Below the pieces are notes generated by a model. That model was not told the DNA's origin. It did not search any database and saw only the letters and a list, made by a program, of their open reading frames with translations. The position numbers and the translations under genes were made by a program. Shown piece after piece: positions 8,010-16,316 of a stretch of 50,064 nucleotides of DNA (within the stretch, counting starts at the first letter, position 1; each line of letters opens with the position of its first letter). Source of the stretch: Acidimicrobiales bacterium (GTDB lineage: Bacteria; Actinomycetota; Acidimicrobiia; Acidimicrobiales; SZUA-35); the NCBI GenBank assembly GCA_020628305.1, contig JAHDFH010000001.1:1-50064 (forward strand), in the 5' to 3' direction.

Positions 8010-9191
8010 ATGTCGGAAACGTCACAGCAGAAAACACTTACCGAGACGTTTGTAGATTCAGCGGCCCAGTCCGCCGTTCCAGAAATGACTGATGAGCGAT
8101 CCTCAACGATTAATCTGGTTCGCCCACTGGCAATACTCTTTATGACCTTGGTGCACGTCAACCCAGGGTTGGCTATCTACGAAGGAGTTGAGACCGTAGG
8201 GTTAGATTGGCTGCGGTACATCAAGGTGATCACGGCCGGGATTATAGGGAAAACTAGTGTGCCATTGCTGAGCATCGTTTCAGGCTATCTGGCTGTATCA
8301 GTACTAAAGAGAGCTTCATATCAAGGCTACGTGGTCTCTCGGTTTAAAACGCTCTATGTTCCAATGGCTGTTTGGAATGTAGTTGGGCTCGTAACCGCTG
8401 CTCTAGCAGCTTCTTATCTGGGTGTGGTTACTACCAGCTATGAAACAGTGCAAGATCAGTCATTGCTTCGAATGGTACTGTCATCGGTCTTTGCTTTGGA
8501 CAATGGAGGATACACAATCGCCCTAAACTTCCTTAGGGACCTCTTCTTGGTGTCTTTGTTCACACCTGTACTGATCAAAGTGTCAAGGTCCAAGATGGGT
8601 ACCGTAGTTGCGGTGGCGCTCATGGCACTCTCAGCTATGGATCTAACTGCTGCTCCTGTAATTTACAGGCTGACAATTGCAAGCTTCTTCTATCTCGGAA
8701 TCTATCTATCGATCAATCAGCAATTGATTCGTGTCGTGGAACAAAGGTGGAGGCCCCTAGCCGTTGTCACCTTGTTGACCGCATCTGTTGTTTTTGCTCA
8801 ACAGGTTGGCTGGTGGGAAACCGCTGGTAGCGCGTCTATTGAAGTAACTAGCGCTGAGCTGTTGCTTCGTCTCTTGATGGCGGCGAGCCTATGGAACTTA
8901 TGTTCTTGGCTGGTCCGAAAGGACATCAGGTTTTCGAGAACTACAGCTGATGCTACCTACCTGTTTTTTCTAAGTCATGTCTTCCTATTTGGCTTGCTTT
9001 GGGTTGGGTGGGAAAGGTTGGTTTCGGCTGACGCAACACAAGCGATTTACCTGGTGTTTTACTTCGTGGCACCCGTAGCTACTTTTGGCGGCATCGTGGT
9101 TGCTTCAAGAATGCTTAACTACTTTCCGGCGGCGGTCCAGATACTCCTGAGGGGCAAGAAGAAACCCCGGAAAGTACTAGACCTAAGGTAG
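8010..9191 (+). CDS. Acyltransferase-3 family membrane enzyme (OafA/YrhL-like)
   Basis: This is a multi-pass integral membrane protein with about ten helices. After a ~35-residue polar N-terminus it begins with the family signature 'NLVRPLAILFMTLVHVNPG', where the Arg and His are the conserved acyltransferase-3 residues. Family members transfer acetyl or other acyl groups to sugars, lipids or envelope polymers across the membrane. The acceptor here is unknown. I moved the start from GTG 8001 to ATG 8010 because GAGGTG then sits six bases upstream as a ribosome site, with TAGAAT at 7985-7990 as -10. The C-terminus is basic (RGKKKPRK) and probably cytoplasmic. Confidence 0.8.
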   Translation: MSETSQQKTLTETFVDSAAQSAVPEMTDERSSTINLVRPLAILFMTLVHVNPGLAIYEGVETVGLDWLRYIKVITAGIIGKTSVPLLSIVSGYLAVSVLKRASYQGYVVSRFKTLYVPMAVWNVVGLVTAALAASYLGVVTTSYETVQDQSLLRMVLSSVFALDNGGYTIALNFLRDLFLVSLFTPVLIKVSRSKMGTVVAVALMALSAMDLTAAPVIYRLTIASFFYLGIYLSINQQLIRVVEQRWRPLAVVTLLTASVVFAQQVGWWETAGSASIEVTSAELLLRLLMAASLWNLCSWLVRKDIRFSRTTADATYLFFLSHVFLFGLLWVGWERLVSADATQAIYLVFYFVAPVATFGGIVVASRMLNYFPAAVQILLRGKKKPRKVLDLR

Positions 9192-9278
9192 GGGTTTGGG
9201 GATGTGGTCGCAAAGCCAAAAGCGCTTGCTTGTGGTGAAGTGCCTCAGCTGAAGAAAATTTCTACCGAGAAGTAGTAA

Positions 9279-10004
9279 CTAGTTTGTAAGGCGCACAGAA
9301 GCTTCAGTTAGGCGAACCACTCTGTTGCTGTTGGTTAGGTCTACTGATGATTTGTTGCCTCTTGGCCGAGGTGGTTGCACATAATCCGGATTCCTCCAGT
9401 GAATGATTGTGCAGCAACTGTCAGTTTCTGGATCTTCGAAGAAGTCTTTCCGCACGGATTCAACACCAAAGCCATTCGCTAACTGAGCAGAAAGCGTTGG
9501 GTCTTGCAATTCGCCGGCAACCACTTTTCGCACGTACTCGGTTGGTCCAAACTCTTTCAGGAACTTTGAGTATCCAGGAATCACTCCAGCTGCGACAATA
9601 CCTTTCTTGGCCCTTGAGACAACAAGCGCTTTACGAAGGTCATATAGCGAGCGTCCAATGCCCAGTCCTCGGCATTTTTCATCAACAACAATATCCACGG
9701 CGTAGTAGTAGTCGCCCTCGTCGCGATGATTAGTTCGTCCATTGGTGCGGGTGAGGCTATCTTCACGACGCGGAAGCTCATCAAGATCAATGTCGACAAA
9801 AATACCAGTTGCCACGCCGACAACTTTGTCTCCATCGAGGGCGATAAACGTACCTTCAGGAAATATTTCCAACATCTCGTAGAAGTCTGGCTCTGTAAAG
9901 TTATCTTCATCTGGCATGTCCGGAAACGCTCCACGGATCATGTCAGCAGCAGGTTGGATGTATTTTTCTTCGAGAGTTACGAATCGGACTGCAGATTCGG
10001 CCAT
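9279..10004 (-). CDS. GNAT-family N-acetyltransferase
   Basis: This is a soluble acetyl-CoA-dependent acyltransferase of 241 residues. Motif A is clear around residue 105: VDIVVDEKCRGLGIGRSLYD, with RGLGIG as the pyrophosphate-binding loop. The segment GVIPGYSKF...EYVRKVVAGELQDPTLS resembles the GNAT domain that in other bacteria is fused to a nitrilase-type amidohydrolase. Here that hydrolase domain is absent. Substrate unknown. The start is preceded by GAAAGG. The -10 (TAATCT on the minus strand, 10033-10038) overlaps a plus-strand -10 for the divergent unit. Confidence 0.85.
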   Translation of the reverse strand: MAESAVRFVTLEEKYIQPAADMIRGAFPDMPDEDNFTEPDFYEMLEIFPEGTFIALDGDKVVGVATGIFVDIDLDELPRREDSLTRTNGRTNHRDEGDYYYAVDIVVDEKCRGLGIGRSLYDLRKALVVSRAKKGIVAAGVIPGYSKFLKEFGPTEYVRKVVAGELQDPTLSAQLANGFGVESVRKDFFEDPETDSCCTIIHWRNPDYVQPPRPRGNKSSVDLTNSNRVVRLTEASVRLTN

Positions 10005-10031
10005 AGCGTGTGCCTTTCGCTGTGTTAAGCC

Positions 10032-10038
10032 TAGATTA
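10032..10038. promoter_or_regulatory. Overlapping divergent -10 boxes (TAGATT plus / TAATCT minus)
   Basis: The sequence TAGATTA reads TAGATT on the plus strand, five bases before the ATG of the 40-codon ORF at 10043. It reads TAATCT on the minus strand, upstream of the GNAT gene. The two promoters would compete for the same DNA. Confidence 0.35.
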
Positions 10039-10042
10039 CAAC

Positions 10043-10165
10043 ATGCACTCTCATCAGTTAGATCGCCCCGTGGCTCTATTCGTGGGCTGCCATTTATTGC
10101 CAGAGCTCATCCCTGATCTTCTCGAGAGATTGTTGATTTGTTTGATGCCTGACCGATTGGGTTGA
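10043..10165 (+). CDS. Possible 40-residue small ORF upstream of the DMT transporter
   Basis: This ORF is too short for the ORF track. ATG follows TAGATT by five bases, the leaderless geometry used elsewhere in the window. The TGA stop lies 13 bases before the ATG of the transporter gene, within reach of its AAGGAG ribosome site. The peptide is hydrophobic in its middle and C-terminal half (PELIPDLLERLLICLM). It could be a small membrane-associated peptide or a leader ORF controlling the transporter by translational coupling. Evidence is limited to position and geometry. Confidence 0.3.
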   Translation: MHSHQLDRPVALFVGCHLLPELIPDLLERLLICLMPDRLG

Positions 10166-10178
10166 GAAGGAGAACCAG

Positions 10179-11048
10179 ATGATTTTTGTCGGCTACAGCC
10201 TCTTGCTAGTCTTTGTGGCCCTAACCGTTGTTAGTGAGTTGTCGAGGCGAAAAATTGCAGTTGACTCGTTCAACAAGGTTTCTGCTCTCAATGCCGTGAC
10301 TTACTTGGTTCAGATTCCAATTGGTTTATCAATTTTGCCTTTTATCGAAGGGGAGTCCCAGGTCTCTTGGCTTATTGTTGCGATCGTCACTCTTATTGGA
10401 ATAGCGCCACCCTTGCGAGAGTACTTCATGTTTAAGGCCAATAGAGATGTGGATGCAGGAACGTTAGCGATTCTTCTAAATCTTTCGGTGGTTGTAGTAG
10501 TCGTTCTAGCTGCAGTTTTATTGGACGACTACCTGAACGCTTTGGAGCTAGCTGCTGCGCTATTGATAACCGCTTCAGCCATGTATGTCGCAAGTCTTAG
10601 TTCTGGTGGGTTGAATGTCACCTCAAGCCTGCTGTGGGCACTTATCTTGCTGACTGCTTTAGGAGCTCTTGCGAATCTAGGGGAGGCATGGTTTTTCTCG
10701 AAGTTCTCTTTAGCCGTGTACTTACTTGTGGGTCTGATAGCGCAAACCTTCTGGGCATTCGTGATTGCGGTTCTGGCGGGATCAGATTTTCAAGGATTGC
10801 TGGACAAAGACGGTAGACGCTCAATCATTGCCTATGTTGCCAGTCGGGCAACCAAGGGTGTGATTTTTCTGTCCGCTCTGGCGATCTTAGAGAGTATCGC
10901 AACTGTTCGTTCCATTATTGCTGTCGCCCCAGTGGCCATAACTGTAGCTAGCTACTACCTCCTCGATGAGAAAGACGATTTCGCCCGGAAGACGCTTGCC
11001 GCCTTGGTTGCTTGCTTGGGGTTGGTTATGTTCGCTACCCAAGCGTGA
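10179..11048 (+). CDS. EamA/DMT-like transporter, about ten membrane helices
   Basis: This is an integral membrane protein of 289 residues with about ten hydrophobic helices arranged as two similar halves, as in drug/metabolite (EamA) exporters. The C-terminal helix pair with YYLLDEKDDF between the last two helices matches the acidic loop common in the family. The substrate is unknown. The start is certain: AAGGAG lies seven bases before the ATG. It may be co-transcribed with the 40-codon ORF just upstream, and it is convergent with the mmpl gene. Confidence 0.72.
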   Translation: MIFVGYSLLLVFVALTVVSELSRRKIAVDSFNKVSALNAVTYLVQIPIGLSILPFIEGESQVSWLIVAIVTLIGIAPPLREYFMFKANRDVDAGTLAILLNLSVVVVVVLAAVLLDDYLNALELAAALLITASAMYVASLSSGGLNVTSSLLWALILLTALGALANLGEAWFFSKFSLAVYLLVGLIAQTFWAFVIAVLAGSDFQGLLDKDGRRSIIAYVASRATKGVIFLSALAILESIATVRSIIAVAPVAITVASYYLLDEKDDFARKTLAALVACLGLVMFATQA

Positions 11049-11071
11049 AAACCCAAATCTGAAAGCGTAGG

Positions 11072-13765
11072 CTAGTCCTTCTTCCCAAGAGCCAATAGCC
11101 CTGGGAGAACGGTGAACGCAGAAAGTAGTGCTAGTGCAATCATCAACGCTGTTAGGAACCCATAGGTTGAGAACAGCGGCATCGGAGCTAGAGCAAGTAT
11201 GCCGAAACCAACAATCGACGATGCAGCTGATGCTGCGAGTGCAACACCTGTACTTGCAGATGTGGCTTCTAGCGCTTCTTTAACTCCAAGCCCGTTGTCT
11301 CGTTCTTCAACGAATCTCGCAACATAGTGGATGGCAAAGTCGATACCAATACCAACCGATACAGCAGCAATAGTTGCTGTAACCAGGTTGATAGAGAAGT
11401 CGAGCAGGTACATAATGCCGTAGAGCCATGAAACAACCATGACGATTGGTGTCACGCTAATCAGGCCAAGCCTGATCGACCTGAGCACAAAAGAAGCAAT
11501 CAAGAAACAAACAATAATCGCAACCGGCAATGAAAGAAGCAGAGCATTGCTCGTAGCTTCAAGCGACGCAGACCTTTCGAATGGACCGCCTGTTGGTTGC
11601 ACATCGATATCAGTCGTTGATGCTTCAATTCGTTCAGCCAAAGCTTCTAGCTGATCTTGGGCTTCGTCAATAGAAGACTGCTCACGTGAGTTGATCAGGA
11701 ACATAGTGAAGATTGTTGCGTCTCCATCTTCTGCGAGATCAACCTGAGTGGCAATGTCGTTAGGAGTTAAAGCAAGATTCGTCTCAGAGAACGGAATCCC
11801 TCTGGTCTCTCCAAACTCAATAATGGTTTGTATCTGTTTGCTCGAGTCTGGAATTCCCGACCCTGAAGCGTCGACAATATCAACACCGGTAGTTGCTTGA
11901 ATAGCGCCGGCTGCTGCATCAGAGGAAAGAGCTTCTTCAAGTACTTGTAAGATTCCACCTTCGATTCGAAGCTCATCTCCGCTTTTAGCGAAATGTTCAG
12001 AGTCGGTGGCAGCGAACTCATCAAGCTCTGCCTTGATTGCTTCAAGGTTTTCTACCGAAGTGAGGTCACCTTCAATTAGAAGAACAGCTTGCTCGCCACC
12101 TCGATCTCCAACATGCTCATCGATCTGATTCAAGCTGATAACGAAGTCTGTGTCGGTTGAGAAAAAGTCTTCTACGTCAAACTTAACTGGAACTTGTATA
12201 GCTAGTAGGCCGAGTCCCACCGTAGCTACCACTGCACCGAGGGTAGTAATGACAGGCCTTCCAGCAATTACACCTGTAAGGCGTTTGAAGAAACGTCCCG
12301 CTGCTTCAAACGGTTCGTGAACGTTAGGGGCCTCTTCAGCTGGCTTTCTCGAAGCGATAAAGAATGGGAGAGCAACAGTAAGTAGGGCAGTGATGGCCAG
12401 CAGCACGATGCCGATTGTTGGTTCAATAAACACGAGGAATAGTACTGTTGCCATTGACATCATGCCCGCAAGTACTGCTCCAACGACAATACAGATCTTG
12501 CGTCTAGTTGAGCTGGCCGCTCTAGATGTGCGCTGCTCTAACTTAGCGATAACAACAGGGGCGACATAGCCAAGTAACAAGAAGGCGCTTGCAAGAGCAA
12601 TTGCAGCACCGATACCAAACTGGTTGATAGATTCGATCCCTGAAGTCAGGTTCGATAGGAAAGCTGTTGCGTCTGAAGCCAATGCCAAGGTTAGGGCACC
12701 GCTGACAGCCACTAGGCCAGTTGTAATTGCAGCGATGTTTGGCTTGCCTGCTTTAGCTGTTTCTCGATAGCGGCCGAAGGCATGGAAGATAAAGTCCACA
12801 CCAAACGAGACCATGGCGATGGGAACGATCAACGAGAGTACAAGATCGTCCTTAAACCCGATCAAGTTGGAGATGCCTTTTAGCCAAACAAGAAGAATCG
12901 AGAAGGCAACACCAGTGACAGCAACTGCCCAGTAGCTTCGGAATGTATATCCGACAATTAAGACCACGGCCAAGATAGTGAAGCCGATGAATGGTCCAGC
13001 AAGTTCACCTTGTTCTTGTGAGGTGAGGTTTACATCGATTGCTGTTCCGTAGATTGCAAGATCGTTGTCAGCCCGCATTATGTCTTGGATCTCTCTAGAG
13101 AACTCTTCAGGTTCGGTATCTGCGCCTAGTGTAACCGACTGTTTGAAGCCAAGCTCTTCGTTATCGAACAGTGTGAATGCAGTGATGGCTGGAACGACCC
13201 ACCTACCATCTTCATTAACTGTTTGAATAGAAAGGCCTAAATCTTGTGACTCCACACCGTATGTTTCGATCAGCGTCCCTAGTGCTGATTGAATGTCAGC
13301 GTCTGCCCACTGTTGTCTATCAATCTTGCCTTGATTTGTAAGCTCGATCTCTATAACCGTTGCTAGAGAGAAGACTCCGTTGATTTCTTGCCCAAAAGTT
13401 GTAGAGAAGTAGCTGAAGAGCTTGTCGCCATGATCTTCAGAAGTTTGCAACCTTTCTTGAGCGTCAAGTAGTGCATTGATTTCGTCTGCGTTTGCTATGT
13501 TTCCATCAGCTGATTCGATGGTGTAGAAGTTCTCAAAAATTGACGATACGAATCTGTCTGAAACAACATCTCTTGCTTCAATAACAGGGCCGTCAGGCTC
13601 AGCGGAAGCAGACTCTGTTGGCTGCATCGTGAGGAACGGGACAGTCAGGCCAGCTGTGATTGCAATCACTACTGCTAGAGCTAGAGCTGTTTTGTTAGTT
13701 ATGAAATTGACAAGTTTCTCTGTGGGTGAGCTTGCTTTGTCTTTTGCTTCAGTTCTTGATGTCAT
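11072..13765 (-). CDS. MMPL/RND-superfamily exporter
   Basis: This is a large membrane transporter of the hydrophobe/MMPL branch of RND proteins, driven by the proton gradient and typically exporting lipids or hydrophobic compounds. There is one N-terminal helix, then a ~200-residue extracytoplasmic domain, a block of about five to six helices, a second extracytoplasmic domain (~530-690) and a second helix block, giving the duplicated RND architecture. The acidic SFGVDFIFHAFGRYRE and SVGIGIDFAIHYVARF segments are the conserved GxDF/Y-type motifs of helices 4 and 10. I place the start at ATG 13765 (MTSRTEAK), preceded by GGAG, and not at GTG 13813. It is controlled from a promoter with two operators shared with the divergent TetR gene. 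Confidence 0.9.
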   Translation of the reverse strand: MTSRTEAKDKASSPTEKLVNFITNKTALALAVVIAITAGLTVPFLTMQPTESASAEPDGPVIEARDVVSDRFVSSIFENFYTIESADGNIANADEINALLDAQERLQTSEDHGDKLFSYFSTTFGQEINGVFSLATVIEIELTNQGKIDRQQWADADIQSALGTLIETYGVESQDLGLSIQTVNEDGRWVVPAITAFTLFDNEELGFKQSVTLGADTEPEEFSREIQDIMRADNDLAIYGTAIDVNLTSQEQGELAGPFIGFTILAVVLIVGYTFRSYWAVAVTGVAFSILLVWLKGISNLIGFKDDLVLSLIVPIAMVSFGVDFIFHAFGRYRETAKAGKPNIAAITTGLVAVSGALTLALASDATAFLSNLTSGIESINQFGIGAAIALASAFLLLGYVAPVVIAKLEQRTSRAASSTRRKICIVVGAVLAGMMSMATVLFLVFIEPTIGIVLLAITALLTVALPFFIASRKPAEEAPNVHEPFEAAGRFFKRLTGVIAGRPVITTLGAVVATVGLGLLAIQVPVKFDVEDFFSTDTDFVISLNQIDEHVGDRGGEQAVLLIEGDLTSVENLEAIKAELDEFAATDSEHFAKSGDELRIEGGILQVLEEALSSDAAAGAIQATTGVDIVDASGSGIPDSSKQIQTIIEFGETRGIPFSETNLALTPNDIATQVDLAEDGDATIFTMFLINSREQSSIDEAQDQLEALAERIEASTTDIDVQPTGGPFERSASLEATSNALLLSLPVAIIVCFLIASFVLRSIRLGLISVTPIVMVVSWLYGIMYLLDFSINLVTATIAAVSVGIGIDFAIHYVARFVEERDNGLGVKEALEATSASTGVALAASAASSIVGFGILALAPMPLFSTYGFLTALMIALALLSAFTVLPGLLALGKKD

Positions 13766-13783
13766 CTGCCGATTCTCCATTAA

Positions 13784-13798
13784 CTTGACACTGTCAAG
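13784..13798. promoter_or_regulatory. Operator O1, CTTGACA-C-TGTCAAG (likely TetR site)
   Basis: This is a perfect 15-base palindrome lying across the expected transcription start of the mmpl promoter. The same TTGACA-N-TGTCAA core recurs 32 bases away, about three helical turns, so two dimers could bind on one face of the DNA. Confidence 0.75.
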
Positions 13799-13800
13799 AA

Positions 13801-13829
13801 ACTGTATCGGCACAACTTGACATTGTCAA
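13801..13829 (-). promoter_or_regulatory. mmpl promoter (TTGACA-17-TACAGT)
   Basis: On the minus strand, TTGACA (13829-13824), a 17-base spacer and TACAGT (13806-13801) form a near-consensus sigma-70-type promoter. The -35 is one half of operator O2, and O1 covers the start point, so a bound repressor would block it. Confidence 0.7.
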
Positions 13830-13830
13830 C
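13816..13830. promoter_or_regulatory. Operator O2, CTTGACA-T-TGTCAAC (likely TetR site)
   Basis: This is the second copy of the TTGACA-N-TGTCAA palindrome. Its right half supplies the -35 of the mmpl promoter. Its left half could act as a -35 for tetR with a long 19-base spacer to TAAAAT. One site can thus repress both genes. Confidence 0.75.
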
Positions 13831-13841
13831 ATGGATTCTGG

Positions 13842-13847
13842 TAAAAT
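13842..13847 (+). promoter_or_regulatory. -10 box TAAAAT of leaderless tetR
   Basis: TAAAAT is followed by seven bases and ATG 13855. This decides the start over ATG 13831 and ATG 13846 in the same frame. Confidence 0.55.
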
Positions 13848-13854
13848 GATTCAT

Positions 13855-14439
13855 ATGGCTAAAACCTCCTATCACCACGGCAACCTTAAGGAAGATTTGG
13901 TGGCTTCCGCAGCCCAGGTTTTAGCAGAAGAAGGCCTCTCGGGCTTCTCTTTAAGGGAAGTGGCTAGACGGACAGGTGTTTCACACGCAGCGCCAGGCCA
14001 CCATTTCGGATCGGCCGAGGTACTGCTTAGCCATGTGGCGGCTCAAGGATTCAACGTGCTGGCAGATAACGTCGCCGAAGCCGCTGAGGGTGTAGAAGAT
14101 CCAGGCGAAAAGATGATCGCTGCCGGAAAGGCTTACATTAGAACAGCGCTCGATAACCCAGGCCATTTCTCGGTGATGATGGGTTCAGTTGATGGAATTG
14201 CTGAGACTCAAGAATGTGAAGAGGCTGGTCAGCGAGCGTTTGAGCAGATTGTAGAGCTTTCGGCCGAGCTGATTCAAGCTCGAGGGTCAGACATGAATCC
14301 ACTCGACCTTGCTTTTCTTTGCTGGTCGACCGTACATGGTTATGCCATGCTGCAAGACAAAGTCGAGAAAATTGCAGACATTAGAGAAGTCGTTCATAGT
14401 CTTGACGATTCTCTGCGGATCATCGTCGAAAGAATCTAA
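13855..14439 (+). CDS. TetR-family repressor, likely controls the mmpl exporter
   Basis: This is a 194-residue dimeric DNA-binding regulator. The N-terminus (KTSYHHGNLKEDLVASAAQVL) and the helix-turn-helix FSLREVARRTGVSHAAPGHHF are textbook TetR. The ligand domain contains a W-S-T-V-H-G motif near residue 157, characteristic of the WHG-type TetR C-terminal domain. The gene is divergent from the exporter, and the intergenic space holds two TTGACA-N-TGTCAA operators overlapping both promoters. The model is autorepression plus repression of mmpl, relieved by a hydrophobic ligand that the pump exports. Its stop overlaps the end of the convergent Ppx-like gene by four bases. Confidence 0.9.
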   Translation: MAKTSYHHGNLKEDLVASAAQVLAEEGLSGFSLREVARRTGVSHAAPGHHFGSAEVLLSHVAAQGFNVLADNVAEAAEGVEDPGEKMIAAGKAYIRTALDNPGHFSVMMGSVDGIAETQECEEAGQRAFEQIVELSAELIQARGSDMNPLDLAFLCWSTVHGYAMLQDKVEKIADIREVVHSLDDSLRIIVERI

Positions 14440-15776
14440 TGCCGGACAACATTTGGTCGCCGATCGGCATGGGTGTGTGTGGTGTGTCGATCGACTGTTT
14501 TCTTTGTGAGGGCAGCTACGTGTTCTACTGCTACACCTGTGCGGGTGCCGCCCTCCACAACGTGGATGTGGGTACTTGATCCTGCCAAAAGTAGTTGCAG
14601 GGCCTTGGTTCCGTTCCGTAAGCTGTTGGGATTCTTGTCATCGGCCTTACCGCTTACCAGAACAGAATCAATTTCTGCCGAGCTGGACCGTTCAATAAAC
14701 TGCCCTACTGTCTCTAGATCTTCCTGGGTTACCAGGCCAAAAGGGCTTGGCTCTGTACCGTTTAATTGTGCTGCAGCTACTCTTACAGTTTTGCCAGAGC
14801 CAGCGGTTATAAGAACTAAGTCGGCACCACTGTTTTCAATGAAGTGGCGTGCCGCGTCAAACTCTGTCGCAGCTAGGCGAGGGTCTCTATCGAAGGTATA
14901 GTGCCCAACGGGGTATGATTCTCTTGCGGCAAGGTCTCCATCAGTGGTGCCAATTGCTATTTCGACGGAACGTCCACCCACATCCACAACTGCCACTCTT
15001 ACATTCGCTGTTTTGGCGCCTTCTAAGTGTTGTTTGTAACTGGTGATCGCTCCAGAAAATGAGTACTCAGCTTCTTCAATTGGGGAAAGTATTCGAAGTT
15101 TAAATACAGGGAAAGATTGATCAAATCTGCTTTTCCCCTCGGCGCCGTTCTCTAGTCGAAAGGGAGAGGTTCCAAAAGCGAAGACCTGCCGGGTACCGTG
15201 TTTTATCTCTGCTTTTAAAACCGTTCTTCGTATCCAATCCATCGAGAGGCGCATGCGTTGGAGATTCAGGCCTTTGTCAGCAAGCTGGGGTAGTGGTTTG
15301 CCAGTTCTTTTTCGATGGTCCTCAGCTTGACTGTACTTAACCACTGATGTGAAGCTTCCGTCAGTGTGTGGTTGAATGACCTCGGCTCGCGCCCCACTCG
15401 AGCCAATTTCGACAACTACGAAAGGGGCAAACTGTTTGGGCAGAGCAGGTGAAAAGAGTTTGGGTGCTACGAGGGCATCTGCTGCTTCTCTTGCTCGTCG
15501 GCGTTCGGTGGATTTGTCGTCTTGTCGGGTTTGTTCAATGCCGTCTAACTGCCGTTGGCGCTTTGTTCGAAGAAACCGGTCTACTTGTGGCTCGTTAGCT
15601 TCAGCAGTGCGGGCGATTGCATCGATCAACCGGAGTTTTTCATCACGTTGCTCTCGTATCTGTTGCAGTGGGTCAATTAGATCGCGTTTGGCTTTTCGGT
15701 GAGCAGCTTTGTATCGCGCATCAATTCCATCAGCTGTGAGGACAGTATCTAATAACCCGCCCGAGATTTCAGCCAT
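14436..15776 (-). CDS. Ppx/GppA-like phosphatase-fold protein with coiled-coil N-terminus
   Basis: This is a 446-residue protein. Residues ~120-420 show the actin-like ATPase layout of exopolyphosphatase/pppGpp phosphatases: VVVEIGSSGARAEVI (phosphate-1 loop), FGTSPFR (cf. the ATSAxR motif), SPIEEAEYSFSGA (cf. SGxEEA) and VAVVDVGGRSVEIA (phosphate-2 loop). The first ~110 residues are different from the family: highly charged, helical and coiled-coil-like (LQQIREQRDEKLRLI). Catalysis on polyphosphate or pppGpp is therefore possible but not shown. The start is supported by GGGGG before the ATG and TACAAT further up. It is the last gene of a minus-strand cluster with two other charged helical proteins. 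Confidence 0.72.
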   Translation of the reverse strand: MAEISGGLLDTVLTADGIDARYKAAHRKAKRDLIDPLQQIREQRDEKLRLIDAIARTAEANEPQVDRFLRTKRQRQLDGIEQTRQDDKSTERRRAREAADALVAPKLFSPALPKQFAPFVVVEIGSSGARAEVIQPHTDGSFTSVVKYSQAEDHRKRTGKPLPQLADKGLNLQRMRLSMDWIRRTVLKAEIKHGTRQVFAFGTSPFRLENGAEGKSRFDQSFPVFKLRILSPIEEAEYSFSGAITSYKQHLEGAKTANVRVAVVDVGGRSVEIAIGTTDGDLAARESYPVGHYTFDRDPRLAATEFDAARHFIENSGADLVLITAGSGKTVRVAAAQLNGTEPSPFGLVTQEDLETVGQFIERSSSAEIDSVLVSGKADDKNPNSLRNGTKALQLLLAGSSTHIHVVEGGTRTGVAVEHVAALTKKTVDRHTTHTHADRRPNVVRH

Positions 15777-15857
15777 TGTCTACCCCCAAGATGGCCCCAC
15801 CTGATTGTACAGGTCTAGTGCGAAGTTAAACCGAAGAGATTGTTACTCCTCAACTGC

Positions 15858-16288
15858 TTATCGGCCCAATGGACTCCACCGCCGAGGCCGGTTCATCCCC
15901 ACAGACGGCGGAATATCTATCTTGGCCGTCTCTTCGACGTTCAAACCCTTGAGTACTGCTTCATTACAGTCTTGAATGGCCTCTTTCTTTGCCTTGTCTC
16001 GCTCCGTCTCATTGTCGCTAAGCTGCTGAAGGAGCTGATCATCGGCGTTTTTTTCTGTTTCGCCTGTTGAAATGCACGCTGTAGGGCACTTCTTAAGTTG
16101 GCCTCTGGATCTACGGCTGAGTCAATCACGAATGTATCTGTATCTGAGGGTTGGAAACGTTTTGCATGGTCTTCGAACACAATTGCACGAGTAAGGCTGT
16201 CATAGTCTTGATCGATCTCTTGAAGGGCCTCACTCAGCCGTGCAAATGCTTCGGCTACTAGCTCTTGTTGAAGTTGGTCGTTTGACAT
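15858..16288 (-). pseudogene. Small charged helical protein, interrupted by a -1 frameshift at an A7 run
   Basis: The ORF track gives 115 residues ending in an unconvincing tail. In the next frame the reading continues sensibly from the run of seven A's (16048-16054 on the plus strand): ...KQKK then NADDQLLQQLSDNE...EAIQDCNEAVLKGLNVEE, stopping at 15858. One extra A would restore a single ~143-residue protein. Function is unknown. It is acidic to amphipathic and helical, and ends in PPSVGMNRPRRW. AAAGGCGGG is its ribosome site. The break may be a homopolymer assembly error, a mutation, or slippage during transcription or translation. I mark it as broken with the error explanation open. Confidence 0.65.
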
Positions 16289-16316
16289 AAACCCGCCTTT
16301 ATTGTTTGCATTCAGT

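Noticed and set aside
9181-9278. Short palindromes after the acyltransferase gene as a terminator
   Set aside because: The AAGCGCTT and TAC/GTA pairings are short and not followed by a T-run.
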